From Ceraceosorus guamensis (taxonomy: Eukaryota > Basidiomycota > Exobasidiomycetes > Ceraceosorales > Ceraceosoraceae), in NCBI RefSeq assembly GCF_003144195.1, contig NW_020290091.1, positions 1 to 55,970 on the forward strand: 55,970 bases of DNA, read 5' to 3'. The notes under the pieces were generated by a model. It did not search any database and was not told the DNA's origin. It worked only from the letters and a program-made list of their open reading frames with translations. Positions within the stretch are counted from its first letter, which is position 1. Each line of letters begins with the position of its first letter. This document shows positions 1 to 9,373 of this stretch, one piece after another. Made by a program: the position numbers and the translations under genes.

Positions 1-236
1 GAACCTTTCTCCACTTCAGTCCTTCCAGGTTCCCACCAGAGTATTTGCTACTACCACCAAGATCTGCACTAGGGGCCGTTCCACCCGGCATCGCTTTCCG
101 ACACAGGGAGACTCACGTACACAACACAGATCACAGACATCACGAACCTTTCGGGAGGGGCGGGCAAAGTAGCTGTGCAGCCCTCCCAACCACCCTGTCG
201 GCACCATCGAGCTGTAGCGACCCCGAAGGGCCGACG

Positions 237-2717
237 ATGGACGACAGCCGCGAAGAAGGCGGGGGCAACACCCCGGGCAAGAGCACAGACCGCCCTGGGG
301 AACCACGCGCCCACACACCAGGCTTCACACAGGGTGAGGACGTTGGGAAGATCGTTGAAGCAGGCACGGAGAAGCGACCGGCTGTGTCGCAGGACGGACC
401 GGACATGGGGGCGACGAACCAGGGAGTGAAGGATACGGCCGGCACGCCAAAGGGGGCAGCAGGGAAAGGGGTCAGGAGCTCGAGCCTAGTCACGAGAACG
501 GGCGGCGGGCTGGGCGCTTCACCCCTGGACGGCCTGACAGGGAGGGAAGCCGCAAACCCGTACCCCAGACGCCTGACCAAGGGGAGAGAGACGATCGCAC
601 AAGATAGGAGGCAGCCGCGAACAGCGATGGATCTATTAGGGGAGATGGGAAGAGAGAGAGCGAGAGAGACAAAGCAAGTAAGTACTGCGAAGGCAACCGC
701 AGGATTAGGGGCTCAAGGCCAAATGACGACGGATAGCGGGGACGAAATGGAGGAGGGCCAGATTAGCGAGGATGGTGCTGCGGCCGCGCGGGCAGCGCCG
801 GCAACGCGATTGCCACGAGGCAGGGAGGCCGGGAGCGTCGCGAGTAGCTCCCCGCCGCCCGACGTGCTAGGGATCATGCGCGGCATCCTGGCACCGGAGG
901 AGATAAGGCGAGCTTTGGCGGAGGCTAGGGCGGGGCGCAAGGGCGCAGAGGACCAAGCGGCGGCTGGGCAGACACCGCAAGGTGAGGGCGGATCTGCGCA
1001 GACAGGAGAAAGAGCAGAGAAGCGTGATCATACGGCCGCAACAGCAGCGAACACGCAGTGCGGAGCAGCCGCTAGCAGGAGTTTTGCCACAGTGGCATCA
1101 GTAGGGACGAGGCAGTCTCTTCATCATGTAGAGGGCACGACTGCAACCTCTTGCGGCGCAAGCAGGAAGGGGTATCAGCACCTCGACCAGACCACTTACC
1201 TCCGGCTGATTGAAGCAGGAGGAGCGCCTGGCAACCAGGGCGGTGCCACGACAGCTTTTGCCGACCTGCTGGCGGCCCGTTCCAGCCAGAAGGTGAGCCA
1301 CAGCTCCCTGCCGATGGATACGGTGAGGGTGACGGTGCCTTTCGTCACGCCCCAGGAGAAGGGCAGACTCCTGGAGGCCATTGACAGAGCTTTTGCTTGC
1401 GAAGTTAACGGGCATCCTGCGGAAGTGAGAGGAGTAGCAGAGGTCAGCAGGAGGGAAGCGCGACAGGGCAGGAGCGCGTTCGAAGTGGTGATGCAGGACC
1501 CAGACCACCTCAGGGCAGTGCGGACAGTCCGCCTGGACTGGAACGGGCAGATGGCAGAACTCCAATGGCCGTCACTGGTAGATGAGGACCGGGTGGTAGC
1601 GACCATTGATTTCTACGCCGGCCGAGCGGGGGGAGCAGGAATGTCGGCAGAAAAAGTGATTGAAAACCTTCCACAGAGCGCCCCGGGTCTAAAGGTGATC
1701 CACGCGTGGGAGGTGATGTGGAACACCGGGAAGAGCAAGTTCCAAGTGATGCTGCTGCTGCACGTACCGGGATACGGCGCGCAGAGGGATAGGAGAACCT
1801 TCCTACAAGCCCAACTCCCGGCAAATGTAAAAATTGGGGACAGCGTGATGGACCTGTGGCACCCGCACACCCAGTATTGCGCATGGCACAAGGCCACGGG
1901 ACACACCATCCGTGACTGCCCTAAGCTGAAGTGCGATAGATGCGGAAAAATAGGGCATAAGGCGATCCAGTGCAAGGGGGAAAGGATCGGAGGGGATGGA
2001 GGATGGATGCCCGGCAGCGCCAAGCGAGGGCGGCGAGAGGACCAGGACCCCAGACTGGGGCCGGGAGCGGAGGAGAGGACATGGATGATCCAGGGGGCGG
2101 GAAGACGGGCAGAGATACCGGGAGCCCCAACAGAACCGAGGGCGATGAGAGGAACTCACCCAGACAGGGAGACCGCAACAAGCGCCCCAACGCGCGCTGA
2201 AAGAACACAGAATAGGTACGAAATGTTAGCCGAGGCGATGGATGAGGATGAGCAGGAGCAGGGGGCAGAATCTCCTGGGGAGACTCATGGCCATCCGGAA
2301 AAGGACGAGCGGCGGAAGGGGGAGACCGAGGAGAAGGACAAGGGAGGCACCGGCCGACCACAGGACGCATCGCTAGGGGACTGGTTTGAAACCCCAAGTG
2401 ATGCTCCGCTCCCGATGGGGGAATGGGCAAAGAAAGGTGGCGGGGCCCTGAGTCTGTCACAGCTCCAACAGGATGGTGTGGAGGCCGTGTCGAGACAGGT
2501 CCTGGGAAGAAGACAGAGGGATCAGGGGGGGTCAATACGACCGCACAGAGGTAGAAGCCGAGAGCCGAGGGAGACCAACAGCCCCAGGCACTCACAAACA
2601 TCCCGGGCGTCCACGCCTGTAACAAAAAGATCGATGAGCACTGGGAGCTCCAGCTCCAGCTCGTCCGGAGGTAGTACGGAGAGAGCAAGCTCCCCGTCTC
2701 CCAAAATGCGGAAATGA
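237..2717 (+). CDS. LINE ORF1, gag-like nucleic-acid-binding protein
   Basis: This 826-residue protein starts at the first in-frame ATG (237), which sits in a good context (ccgacgATGG). The frame is also open upstream but without an ATG inside the window. The first ~320 residues are low-complexity and rich in Gly, Ala, Arg and Glu. A more ordered central part follows (about residues 360-545). Then come two tandem zinc knuckles: C-x2-H-x4-H-x4-C at about residues 548-561 and a canonical C-x2-C-x4-H-x4-C (CDRCGKIGHKAIQC) at about 566-579. The tail is hydrophilic and ends in a Ser-rich stretch. ORF1 proteins of this type coat the element RNA and are needed for retrotransposition. The first knuckle has His in place of the usual second Cys. 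The stop codon overlaps the start of ORF2. Confidence 0.88.
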   Translation: MDDSREEGGGNTPGKSTDRPGEPRAHTPGFTQGEDVGKIVEAGTEKRPAVSQDGPDMGATNQGVKDTAGTPKGAAGKGVRSSSLVTRTGGGLGASPLDGLTGREAANPYPRRLTKGRETIAQDRRQPRTAMDLLGEMGRERARETKQVSTAKATAGLGAQGQMTTDSGDEMEEGQISEDGAAAARAAPATRLPRGREAGSVASSSPPPDVLGIMRGILAPEEIRRALAEARAGRKGAEDQAAAGQTPQGEGGSAQTGERAEKRDHTAATAANTQCGAAASRSFATVASVGTRQSLHHVEGTTATSCGASRKGYQHLDQTTYLRLIEAGGAPGNQGGATTAFADLLAARSSQKVSHSSLPMDTVRVTVPFVTPQEKGRLLEAIDRAFACEVNGHPAEVRGVAEVSRREARQGRSAFEVVMQDPDHLRAVRTVRLDWNGQMAELQWPSLVDEDRVVATIDFYAGRAGGAGMSAEKVIENLPQSAPGLKVIHAWEVMWNTGKSKFQVMLLLHVPGYGAQRDRRTFLQAQLPANVKIGDSVMDLWHPHTQYCAWHKATGHTIRDCPKLKCDRCGKIGHKAIQCKGERIGGDGGWMPGSAKRGRREDQDPRLGPGAEERTWMIQGAGRRAEIPGAPTEPRAMRGTHPDRETATSAPTRAERTQNRYEMLAEAMDEDEQEQGAESPGETHGHPEKDERRKGETEEKDKGGTGRPQDASLGDWFETPSDAPLPMGEWAKKGGGALSLSQLQQDGVEAVSRQVLGRRQRDQGGSIRPHRGRSREPRETNSPRHSQTSRASTPVTKRSMSTGSSSSSSSGGSTERASSPSPKMRK
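2714..2717 (+). promoter_or_regulatory. ATGA stop-start overlap of LINE ORF1 and ORF2
   Basis: The ORF1 stop TGA (2715-2717) overlaps the ORF2 start ATG (2714-2716), and a second ATG follows at 2717-2719 (context gaaATGATG). Overlaps of this type are known in some non-LTR elements to let ORF2 be translated by termination-reinitiation. The overlap is seen directly; its use here is inferred. Confidence 0.6.
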
Positions 2718-5700
2718 TGCCTGCATGGCAGGAGCACTCACCAAGGCAAGAGACGGATTTTGGTGAGGAGGAGGAGGCGGGTATGTTGACGGCAGATGCG
2801 ATAAAAAGAAGAGAAGGGCTAGTCGAGACTGCGAGGGGTAGGCAAAGGGAAGGGGGAGATGGAAGTGCGAGGAGAGAAGATGGCGGGGACGGGACGCACA
2901 ACATAAATGCAGAGGGGGCGGAGGCAGAGAGGCGTATGCGACGCGTGAGAAGGAGAGGACGCGCGTCGGAAGCGCAGACGCGTGGAGAGGAAGAGAGGGG
3001 CACGAGAGGAGAGGACAGCAGTGACGGGGCGCGCGACGTAGAGGCCGAAAAGCCCGGCACGGGGCGGCGTGCTGGCAGGCAGCGCAAGAAAGAGCGAGGA
3101 CGCGCGCTGGGAGAGCAGACGCGGGGAAGTGCCAGCGCAGCAGGGGCAGGACGCGATGCGGGCGGCGCAGCAAATAGGAGAGAGGGCCACATGGCCCAGA
3201 GGGCGATGCGCCGAACTGGAAAACACGACCTAGTGATGCGGACCTGGAACGCTCAAGGACTAAAGGGCAAATTGGCAAATCCAACCAAGAGATGCGCGCT
3301 GTGGACGCTACTGGAGGGATGCGAGGCGGATATTTTGGCGCTGCAGGATCACCGACTGAAGGACGACAAAGAGCAGAGAGCTCTGAAGATGTGCTGGAGC
3401 GGCCGCACCTTCTTCAGTGAACACTGCGCTATCCTCACGAGAGCGCACCTCCGAGTGGACGAGGTGACCCAGAGGTACGGGGGCCGGCTGCTCACTATGC
3501 TGGTCCGAGACCAGGATCTGAAGATTAGAGTCAACTGCATCTACGCTCCGGCAAATGACGAGGAGAGAGCGACCTTCTTTACAAAGCTGGAGATACCGCC
3601 GCAACCTGGAACGATGTCCCTGGTGATGGGCGACATGAACGACTACCCCGACCCAAAAGTGGACAAATGGACACAAGGGCCTTCCTCACACAGCCACCAT
3701 TGGGACAAAGCAGAAGACCTGGGGTCCTATGTGGACGCGGTCAGGACAAGCTACCCCATTGGGAAAAGAGCTGGCCCGTTCACAAGGCCGAACTACAAGC
3801 ACGGGAACCTCTCGTCGTTGTCCCGCATCGACCACATCCTGGTAGCAATGGAGCCGAGCACGGGCAAGGTTGATGGCGCAGCCACCACCTACACGGAGCT
3901 GAGCGACCACTACACCGTGGATGCCATAATACGATTGCAAGGTGGGGCAAGAGCGACGCGCAAGAAACGGATCAAACAGGAAGGCGCGGCCAAAGCAGGA
4001 GGACAGGAAGAGAGGTGGAGCCTGGACCCAACATGGCTGCAGGATAGAGAATTCGAAGATAGGCTGGTGGACAGATGGTGCCTGCTAGAGGAGAGTTTAG
4101 GGGAGGAGCCTACGCATCACGAGAGGTGCAAGTGGTGGGATTGGGCGAAGGCGGAGCTGCGGGACTGGGCAAGGAGGTATGTGAGGGGTTTAAAAGAGGA
4201 GGAAAAGAGGCGAAGGAGAGAGCTGCGGGCACGGAGGGCAGGAGTGGAGAGCGAAATGTTGTCACTAGAAGAAAGAGGTGGAAAACAGACAGAAGGGTTT
4301 GGCAAGGCGATGCGGCAGATAGAGAAAGATTTGAAAGTGTGCGGGGAGCAGATCCTGGAGGATTGCAGTCGATATAGGGAGGAGAAGGTGAGGAGGCCCT
4401 ACGAATACAAGGAGAAGGTGGAGATGCCAGCGCTGAGGGAGAGAGCGACAGGCAGGATGCATGGCCCGGAAACGGCGCCAGCGTTTGTAGCAAGACATTT
4501 TGAGAAACAACAAGAAGAGTTTGCGGAGCAGAGAGGACGGACCAAAGAGGATGAGGAGAGACTACTACAGGGACCAGTGGAAGAGACGGAGGAGGCCACG
4601 CTCAAGGGACTCGAAGCCCCAATACAGGACTGGGACTTGGTCAACGCCATGGACAAGGTGCGCGCGACTGGTAAGACACACTCAGCACCAGGACCAGATG
4701 GACTGCCGTATGAGATATACAGCATCAGGCGGATCAGGAGACACCTTCTGGACATCCTGCGATACCCAGACAATCTCCCGGAGTCGATGATGGAAGCGCA
4801 CGTCAGGCTGATCCCGAAACCAGGACAAGATGCGCATGAGATCAGCGGATACCGCCCAATCAGCCTGCTCAATACAGACTACAAGTTGTATACGAGGGTC
4901 TTGACGAGGCGCCTGATGCCCCTAGTCAGGACAGTGGTCCCGGAAGCACAAGCAGGCTTCATAGCCGGAAGGCGCGGATCAGACATTGCTCTGCAGCTCA
5001 GCCTACTCCTCGACCGCGCAAGAGAGGAGCCGATCGAAGGCGTGGCATTAGCGGCACTTGACTGGGCTAAAGCCTACGAGAGGGTCGACTGGGACTGGAT
5101 GGAGGCCTGCTTGAAGCACCAAGGAGTACCGTCATCCACACTCAAGAGGATTCGCAGCCTGTATGGAGACTGGGGAAAGCGTCCACCACGGTCGAGATAT
5201 TTGGTGGGAGACAGAATATCCTCGGCAGTAAGGATGCGGACGGGCCTTCGACAAGGCGATAGCCTGAGCACAATTCTCTTTGTGCTATCGCTACAACCTT
5301 TCCTCTCAACACTAACCAGGGAACAAGCAGTGCACAGATCCCTTGGCTGGGTGGCGTATGCGGACGACACAACAGTATCGCTGTGCTGGCGTACAGTCCG
5401 CAAGTTCTTTGAGATACTGTCTTGCTATGAAAGAGCGGCAAACGCACGACTGAACAAGGGCAAGACCAAAATGATTCCCTTGGGAACGCAATCGTGGCAA
5501 CTAGCCTGGATCAACGAATTCTCGAACACCTGCGTGAGAGGAGTCTGGACATGCCTGGGCTTCCCCATCAATGTCCGAACAAGCGAACGGGCAGTCCTGG
5601 CCTGGTGGCAAAAACAACAAGAGAGTTTGGCGGTCGTAGCGAGAGGGGTCTCGAGGTACGCCAGTGTACCAAACAAGATCGCGTACCTGAACGTCCACGT

Positions 5701-6694
5701 GCTGTCTAAAGCGTGGCACGCAATGGCACTGGGCCCGCCACCAAAAGCCTTTGTCGAAGGGATATGCCGGATTGTGGGAAGGACGGTATACCCGGGACTC
5801 CGACACTGCAGGAGAGATGTCCTGATGTCGCCAAGGCCCATGGGAGGCTTGGGTCTGGTGGACGTGCGGTTGCAAGCGGTGTGCTTGCCGGCAGCAGCAG
5901 TCTGGAAACGCTGGAGTCTAGAGCAACGACCCTTATGGGCACCCTGGCTGGACAAGGCCCTGACCAGACTCCTGGGCCACCCGAACAAAATCTACGGGTG
6001 GAATAAGGGAGGCCTCAAGGCGGAGCGGGTCGTGGGCGAGGCCACAACACGCAATCTACTCACCGTCCTGGAGAAAATTCGACTCACCATCGAGAAGCCT
6101 ACAGCGGAAGACATTGGCGCGCTACCATGGCACCAGAACGAGTTCGTGAAGAGAATCGAGGACCCGCGCATGAGAGCGAGCATGCATCGCAAGAAAGTAA
6201 GCAACTTTCTGCAGGGCTTCAAGGCATCCAGCGAGGCAGAGAAATTGGCCTTACGGAAGGCACTGGCGCCGATACAATTCGACGAAAGCGTTGTAGAGGC
6301 CCGAGCAAGGCCTCAGTGGGAGCGAGTCCACCTAGGGGGCCAGGAGGTCTTCAAGTTCAAAGCTTCGACAGCGCGGAGAGCAAAGGCAGCCTTCAAGGAA
6401 GAGGGAAGGTGGTCGGAGCTTTGGAAAGCGGGGAGGAAGAGGGACGCGTACGCCTGGTGGCGGTTTGCCACGGGGAACTACATGAGCGGAGCGCAGATGT
6501 CAAGGATCTTCTGGAACCTTGACAGGAGCTGCCCACACTGCGATGAGGAGGATGTGCCAAAACATTTGTGGGTATGCGAAGGCGTCAAGGACCTCAGCCT
6601 TTTCGATGGGGAGATGGAGATGAAGGAGGCTATTGGGATAGCAAGAGAGCTGGAGCAGATTAGGAGGAGGTATTGGGGCAAACTGGAGACCTGA
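2714..6694 (+). CDS. LINE ORF2, endonuclease / reverse transcriptase
   Basis: This 1326-residue polyprotein starts at tandem ATGs at 2714 and 2717. Residues 1-165 are a charged, low-complexity linker. The EEP endonuclease spans about 170-405, with WNAQGL, LQDHRL, GDMNDY (~305), SRIDHIL and SDHY (~396) motifs. The reverse transcriptase lies at about 690-960, with GYRPISLLN, AGFIAGR, LRQGDSLS and the catalytic YADD at residue 882. A zinc motif of the zf-RVT kind (CPHC...H...C) lies near residue 1272. These activities nick target DNA and prime reverse transcription on it. The endonuclease motif that normally carries a catalytic Glu (LQE) reads LQD here, which is conservative but worth noting. 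I recognise no RNase H domain. No frame break is seen. Confidence 0.93.
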   Translation: MMPAWQEHSPRQETDFGEEEEAGMLTADAIKRREGLVETARGRQREGGDGSARREDGGDGTHNINAEGAEAERRMRRVRRRGRASEAQTRGEEERGTRGEDSSDGARDVEAEKPGTGRRAGRQRKKERGRALGEQTRGSASAAGAGRDAGGAANRREGHMAQRAMRRTGKHDLVMRTWNAQGLKGKLANPTKRCALWTLLEGCEADILALQDHRLKDDKEQRALKMCWSGRTFFSEHCAILTRAHLRVDEVTQRYGGRLLTMLVRDQDLKIRVNCIYAPANDEERATFFTKLEIPPQPGTMSLVMGDMNDYPDPKVDKWTQGPSSHSHHWDKAEDLGSYVDAVRTSYPIGKRAGPFTRPNYKHGNLSSLSRIDHILVAMEPSTGKVDGAATTYTELSDHYTVDAIIRLQGGARATRKKRIKQEGAAKAGGQEERWSLDPTWLQDREFEDRLVDRWCLLEESLGEEPTHHERCKWWDWAKAELRDWARRYVRGLKEEEKRRRRELRARRAGVESEMLSLEERGGKQTEGFGKAMRQIEKDLKVCGEQILEDCSRYREEKVRRPYEYKEKVEMPALRERATGRMHGPETAPAFVARHFEKQQEEFAEQRGRTKEDEERLLQGPVEETEEATLKGLEAPIQDWDLVNAMDKVRATGKTHSAPGPDGLPYEIYSIRRIRRHLLDILRYPDNLPESMMEAHVRLIPKPGQDAHEISGYRPISLLNTDYKLYTRVLTRRLMPLVRTVVPEAQAGFIAGRRGSDIALQLSLLLDRAREEPIEGVALAALDWAKAYERVDWDWMEACLKHQGVPSSTLKRIRSLYGDWGKRPPRSRYLVGDRISSAVRMRTGLRQGDSLSTILFVLSLQPFLSTLTREQAVHRSLGWVAYADDTTVSLCWRTVRKFFEILSCYERAANARLNKGKTKMIPLGTQSWQLAWINEFSNTCVRGVWTCLGFPINVRTSERAVLAWWQKQQESLAVVARGVSRYASVPNKIAYLNVHVLSKAWHAMALGPPPKAFVEGICRIVGRTVYPGLRHCRRDVLMSPRPMGGLGLVDVRLQAVCLPAAAVWKRWSLEQRPLWAPWLDKALTRLLGHPNKIYGWNKGGLKAERVVGEATTRNLLTVLEKIRLTIEKPTAEDIGALPWHQNEFVKRIEDPRMRASMHRKKVSNFLQGFKASSEAEKLALRKALAPIQFDESVVEARARPQWERVHLGGQEVFKFKASTARRAKAAFKEEGRWSELWKAGRKRDAYAWWRFATGNYMSGAQMSRIFWNLDRSCPHCDEEDVPKHLWVCEGVKDLSLFDGEMEMKEAIGIARELEQIRRRYWGKLET

Positions 6695-9373
6695 ACGGGG
6701 ATCGAGGAGCCCATTTGCACATGAGGAAGACAGCCCCCTGGTGGAAGTAGAGATCAAGATCACATAGAGCTCAAATGGTAGACGAGAGCTAGTCATGGAA
6801 GCTCATCGGCAGTTGTACACACTCGACTCGGATACCATCAATGAATGAGCAGTCAACGGTGAACAGGGCAAGCATATAGCAATTTGACACCAAGCAATCT
6901 TACTATGACCAAACGTCGTTTTTGAGCAGACCGACGCTCCAAACATCTGCTCGAAAAGATGAGCCGCGAGTGCAGCCCAAGCAACTCCCTCACACTCCTT
7001 TTCGTCGTGCCCTCCGAGTGAAAGGAGCACCGCAACAGCTGCATGCTGCACATGACGCATCACACATAGGGGCGGCCCTACCCGACACGTTCGAAAAGCT
7101 CTCGACTTCGACTTGCTGCTGGAAAGACCGCACTATGCACTGCGTGGTCGCGGGCGGCGGCCCTACTTAAGTTGCTTGCAGTCTGGAAGCTCGGTTGCCA
7201 TCGCGACCATGGCTTGCGCAAAGTTCCATCGCTGCAAATGACGGATTGTAAATCCTGAATGCGTGGGCGAGCAAATGTGGTCGGCCGCAAGGGGGCAGCA
7301 ATTGATTGGCAAACGCATCATTTCAGGCGTCAGGCTCATCCACGTAGGCTGACGGCGGGTCGAATATGCTCAGCTGGCGCTGGTAGAGAGGTTGTCGTGA
7401 GTACTCACTGCACGTGACAGTTTAGGGGTAGATCAAGGGAGATCCATTCGTGTTGCGTCACACCTGTAAAGGTATGGTACAAGATACAAGGGCGCGAAGG
7501 GGAATGGGATCCGACCACAGTTGAAAATGTGAACGCACGGCGTGACCATACCTGACATCCTCTGCATTGTAGTCGAGATTCTCAAGAGGTTCCGGAAGTG
7601 CTTTCAATTACACGTGTAGAGCGAGCCCCCTTTCCATACGTGTCGGTGTCCGCATCTGCCGCAATAGCTCATCACAGCCGCAGTGTTCGATTGCACAGAG
7701 TCCTGGCGATCTTGCCTCATCACTATTTGATGGACGGGCTCCGCTTGCTCGCCACGCGTCTCGTCGGACTTGTCGCAGCAATGTGGAGCCATGGCGGATG
7801 GTCTCGATGAGTGAGAATATGCGCCGAAAGAGTCACAAGGACGAGCCTAAGTCCAAGCTCTGCCATTCGTGATTCTTCGAAGCGAGCTTTGAGTCCTGAT
7901 ACGAGCCGGGGATGACGATTGTCGATGACGTCACAGGCATCCACATACTCCCATCACACGCACTCAATTAATCACTGTCTGCACCAGAGCACGCGAATTC
8001 GAGGTCAGCGCGCCGCGCCCTTGTGTTGAATTGAATCACCGAGGTCGGGACGCCTCAGACGGACAGGCGCGAGGAGGTTTGCAGACATCTCCGAGCGATG
8101 CGAGTGCATCGAGGGGGTGCGCATCCACGGCAATTTGCCGAGTCGACTGCCTCGTCTGGCAATCGGCATCGAATCGAAGCTAATGCGAGTCCTCAATGAC
8201 GGCTGTCAGAAGCCCAGTCGGTTCTTGATCGTCCGTCGATCAATGAAGGACAAAGCCATCTGACTCGATCATAACGCATCGAGAACACGGTCACGTTCAC
8301 TTGCAAGATACAGCGAGTCTTGCAACGCTACTATAGCTCAGTTTGCGCCGAATCGAAAGGCCATCCGAGATCATCCCCTTGACGATTCCGACGGATCGTG
8401 CGGAGTGTGCAATGACAAGACCGGGAGATCTCTCACGCCGGTCAGCTATGCACCAAGATGGCTGTATTTTACGCACCTCTGCATGTCGACGTACAAGTCT
8501 GGCAAGACTCACGAGTAACAGAGGCGTTCGAGCTGAAGACGCCGCTGACGAACTCTACTCATGTCCACTAAGGAAGACGATGGGCAGCGACGTGGTAAAT
8601 GTCAGTGGAATAGGCGCTGTCGGCTCCGCAAAGCTGTCAGACACTTGCTCGAATTAAATGGCCAGAAGAGCTTGTGGGTTTTAGCGAAGGGCACTAGTCA
8701 CGCCGGGATACGATCAGCCCTGGGTCGAATCGCACAAAGTCCGGAAGGTGCTTGACTTCGCTCAACACGCCTTGCAAACTCTGCGTTGCATACAAGTAAT
8801 CAATGGCCGACATTAGGTGGGCGTCACACTGACTGCGTCTCATGACGATGCCGCGTAACGATTTTGGCCACATCGCCACCACTTGTAAGCCGGAGAGTGA
8901 CTTCAACTAGCCGAGCGGCACAGCGGCAAAACTTTGTGATGTAGTGCAAGATCTCGCCGAGCACCTAGCACACTCAGCCCAAGCTAGTGCATCGCCGGAC
9001 AACCACGGCGCAAAGTTGGAAGGCAAAGAGAGGGACACAAGTCTCGCGGAGCATCGTCGCGGCGACAGGTTCTCCTCAGATGTGCCAACAAGTTTCAAGT
9101 TCCCACACTCAGACTGCTTACCAAGCCACATGCTCATGCTGCTGACGACGACCCTCAATCAGCCAGAGGCATTTCACGAAACGCATCCAGTTCATTTGGC
9201 TGTCCTGAGGCGCCAGGCGCGCGGACGCAGTGTGGTGGTTCCAGGGTTTGCAATATCCGATGAGACGGGAGTTGCGATCTCTTTTATGAAGAGTCTTCAC
9301 CTCTCGAAAGAAGTGTAGTGTGCTCCAAGGCTTCGGAGCAAGACGACTATGCCGCATTGCTTGACACAGCACA
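6695..9373. other. Gene-free stretch between LINE and PMT2 gene
   Basis: About 2.7 kb with no supportable gene. The LINE 3' UTR probably fills the first part, but its end is not recognisable. Short open frames (for example 8944-9318) have no ATG-initiated, family-like sequence and no convincing splice context. No tRNA, tandem array or inverted repeat stood out. Confidence 0.5.

Larger units (their letters stand above)
1..6694 (+). mobile_element. LINE (non-LTR retrotransposon), two intact ORFs
   Basis: A long non-LTR element. ORF1 (237-2717) encodes a protein with paired zinc knuckles, and ORF2 (2714-6694) encodes an endonuclease-exonuclease-phosphatase (EEP) domain followed by reverse transcriptase and a C-terminal zinc motif. 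This order is diagnostic of APE-type LINEs. Both frames are open, so the copy looks young and possibly autonomous. The 5' end is at or beyond the window edge, with 1-236 as probable 5' UTR. The 3' end is not resolved: I see no poly(A) tail or tandem tail repeat just after 6694, so the real boundary may lie somewhat downstream and no target-site duplication can be read. Clade placement (Tad1-like or another fungal clade) is inference. Minus-strand open frames across it are shadows of its high-GC coding sequence. Confidence 0.93.

Noticed and set aside
1921-3192. 423-codon open frame on the minus strand
   Set aside because: It is antisense to LINE ORF1/ORF2, is dominated by Pro, Ser and Arg, and arises from the GC-rich coding strand. 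No domain likeness.
7366-7440. Second tRNA-like word (GCTCAGCTGGCGCTGGTAGAG)
   Set aside because: The A-box resemblance is isolated; no T-arm or pairing acceptor stem is present downstream.
8328-8400. tRNA-like A-box word (TAGCTCAGTTTG)
   Set aside because: No B box (GGTTCRANNCC), acceptor stem or anticodon stem could be matched.
8944-9318. 124-codon plus-strand frame
   Set aside because: The frame opens at a non-ATG codon, has no homologous motif, and lies in otherwise non-coding DNA.
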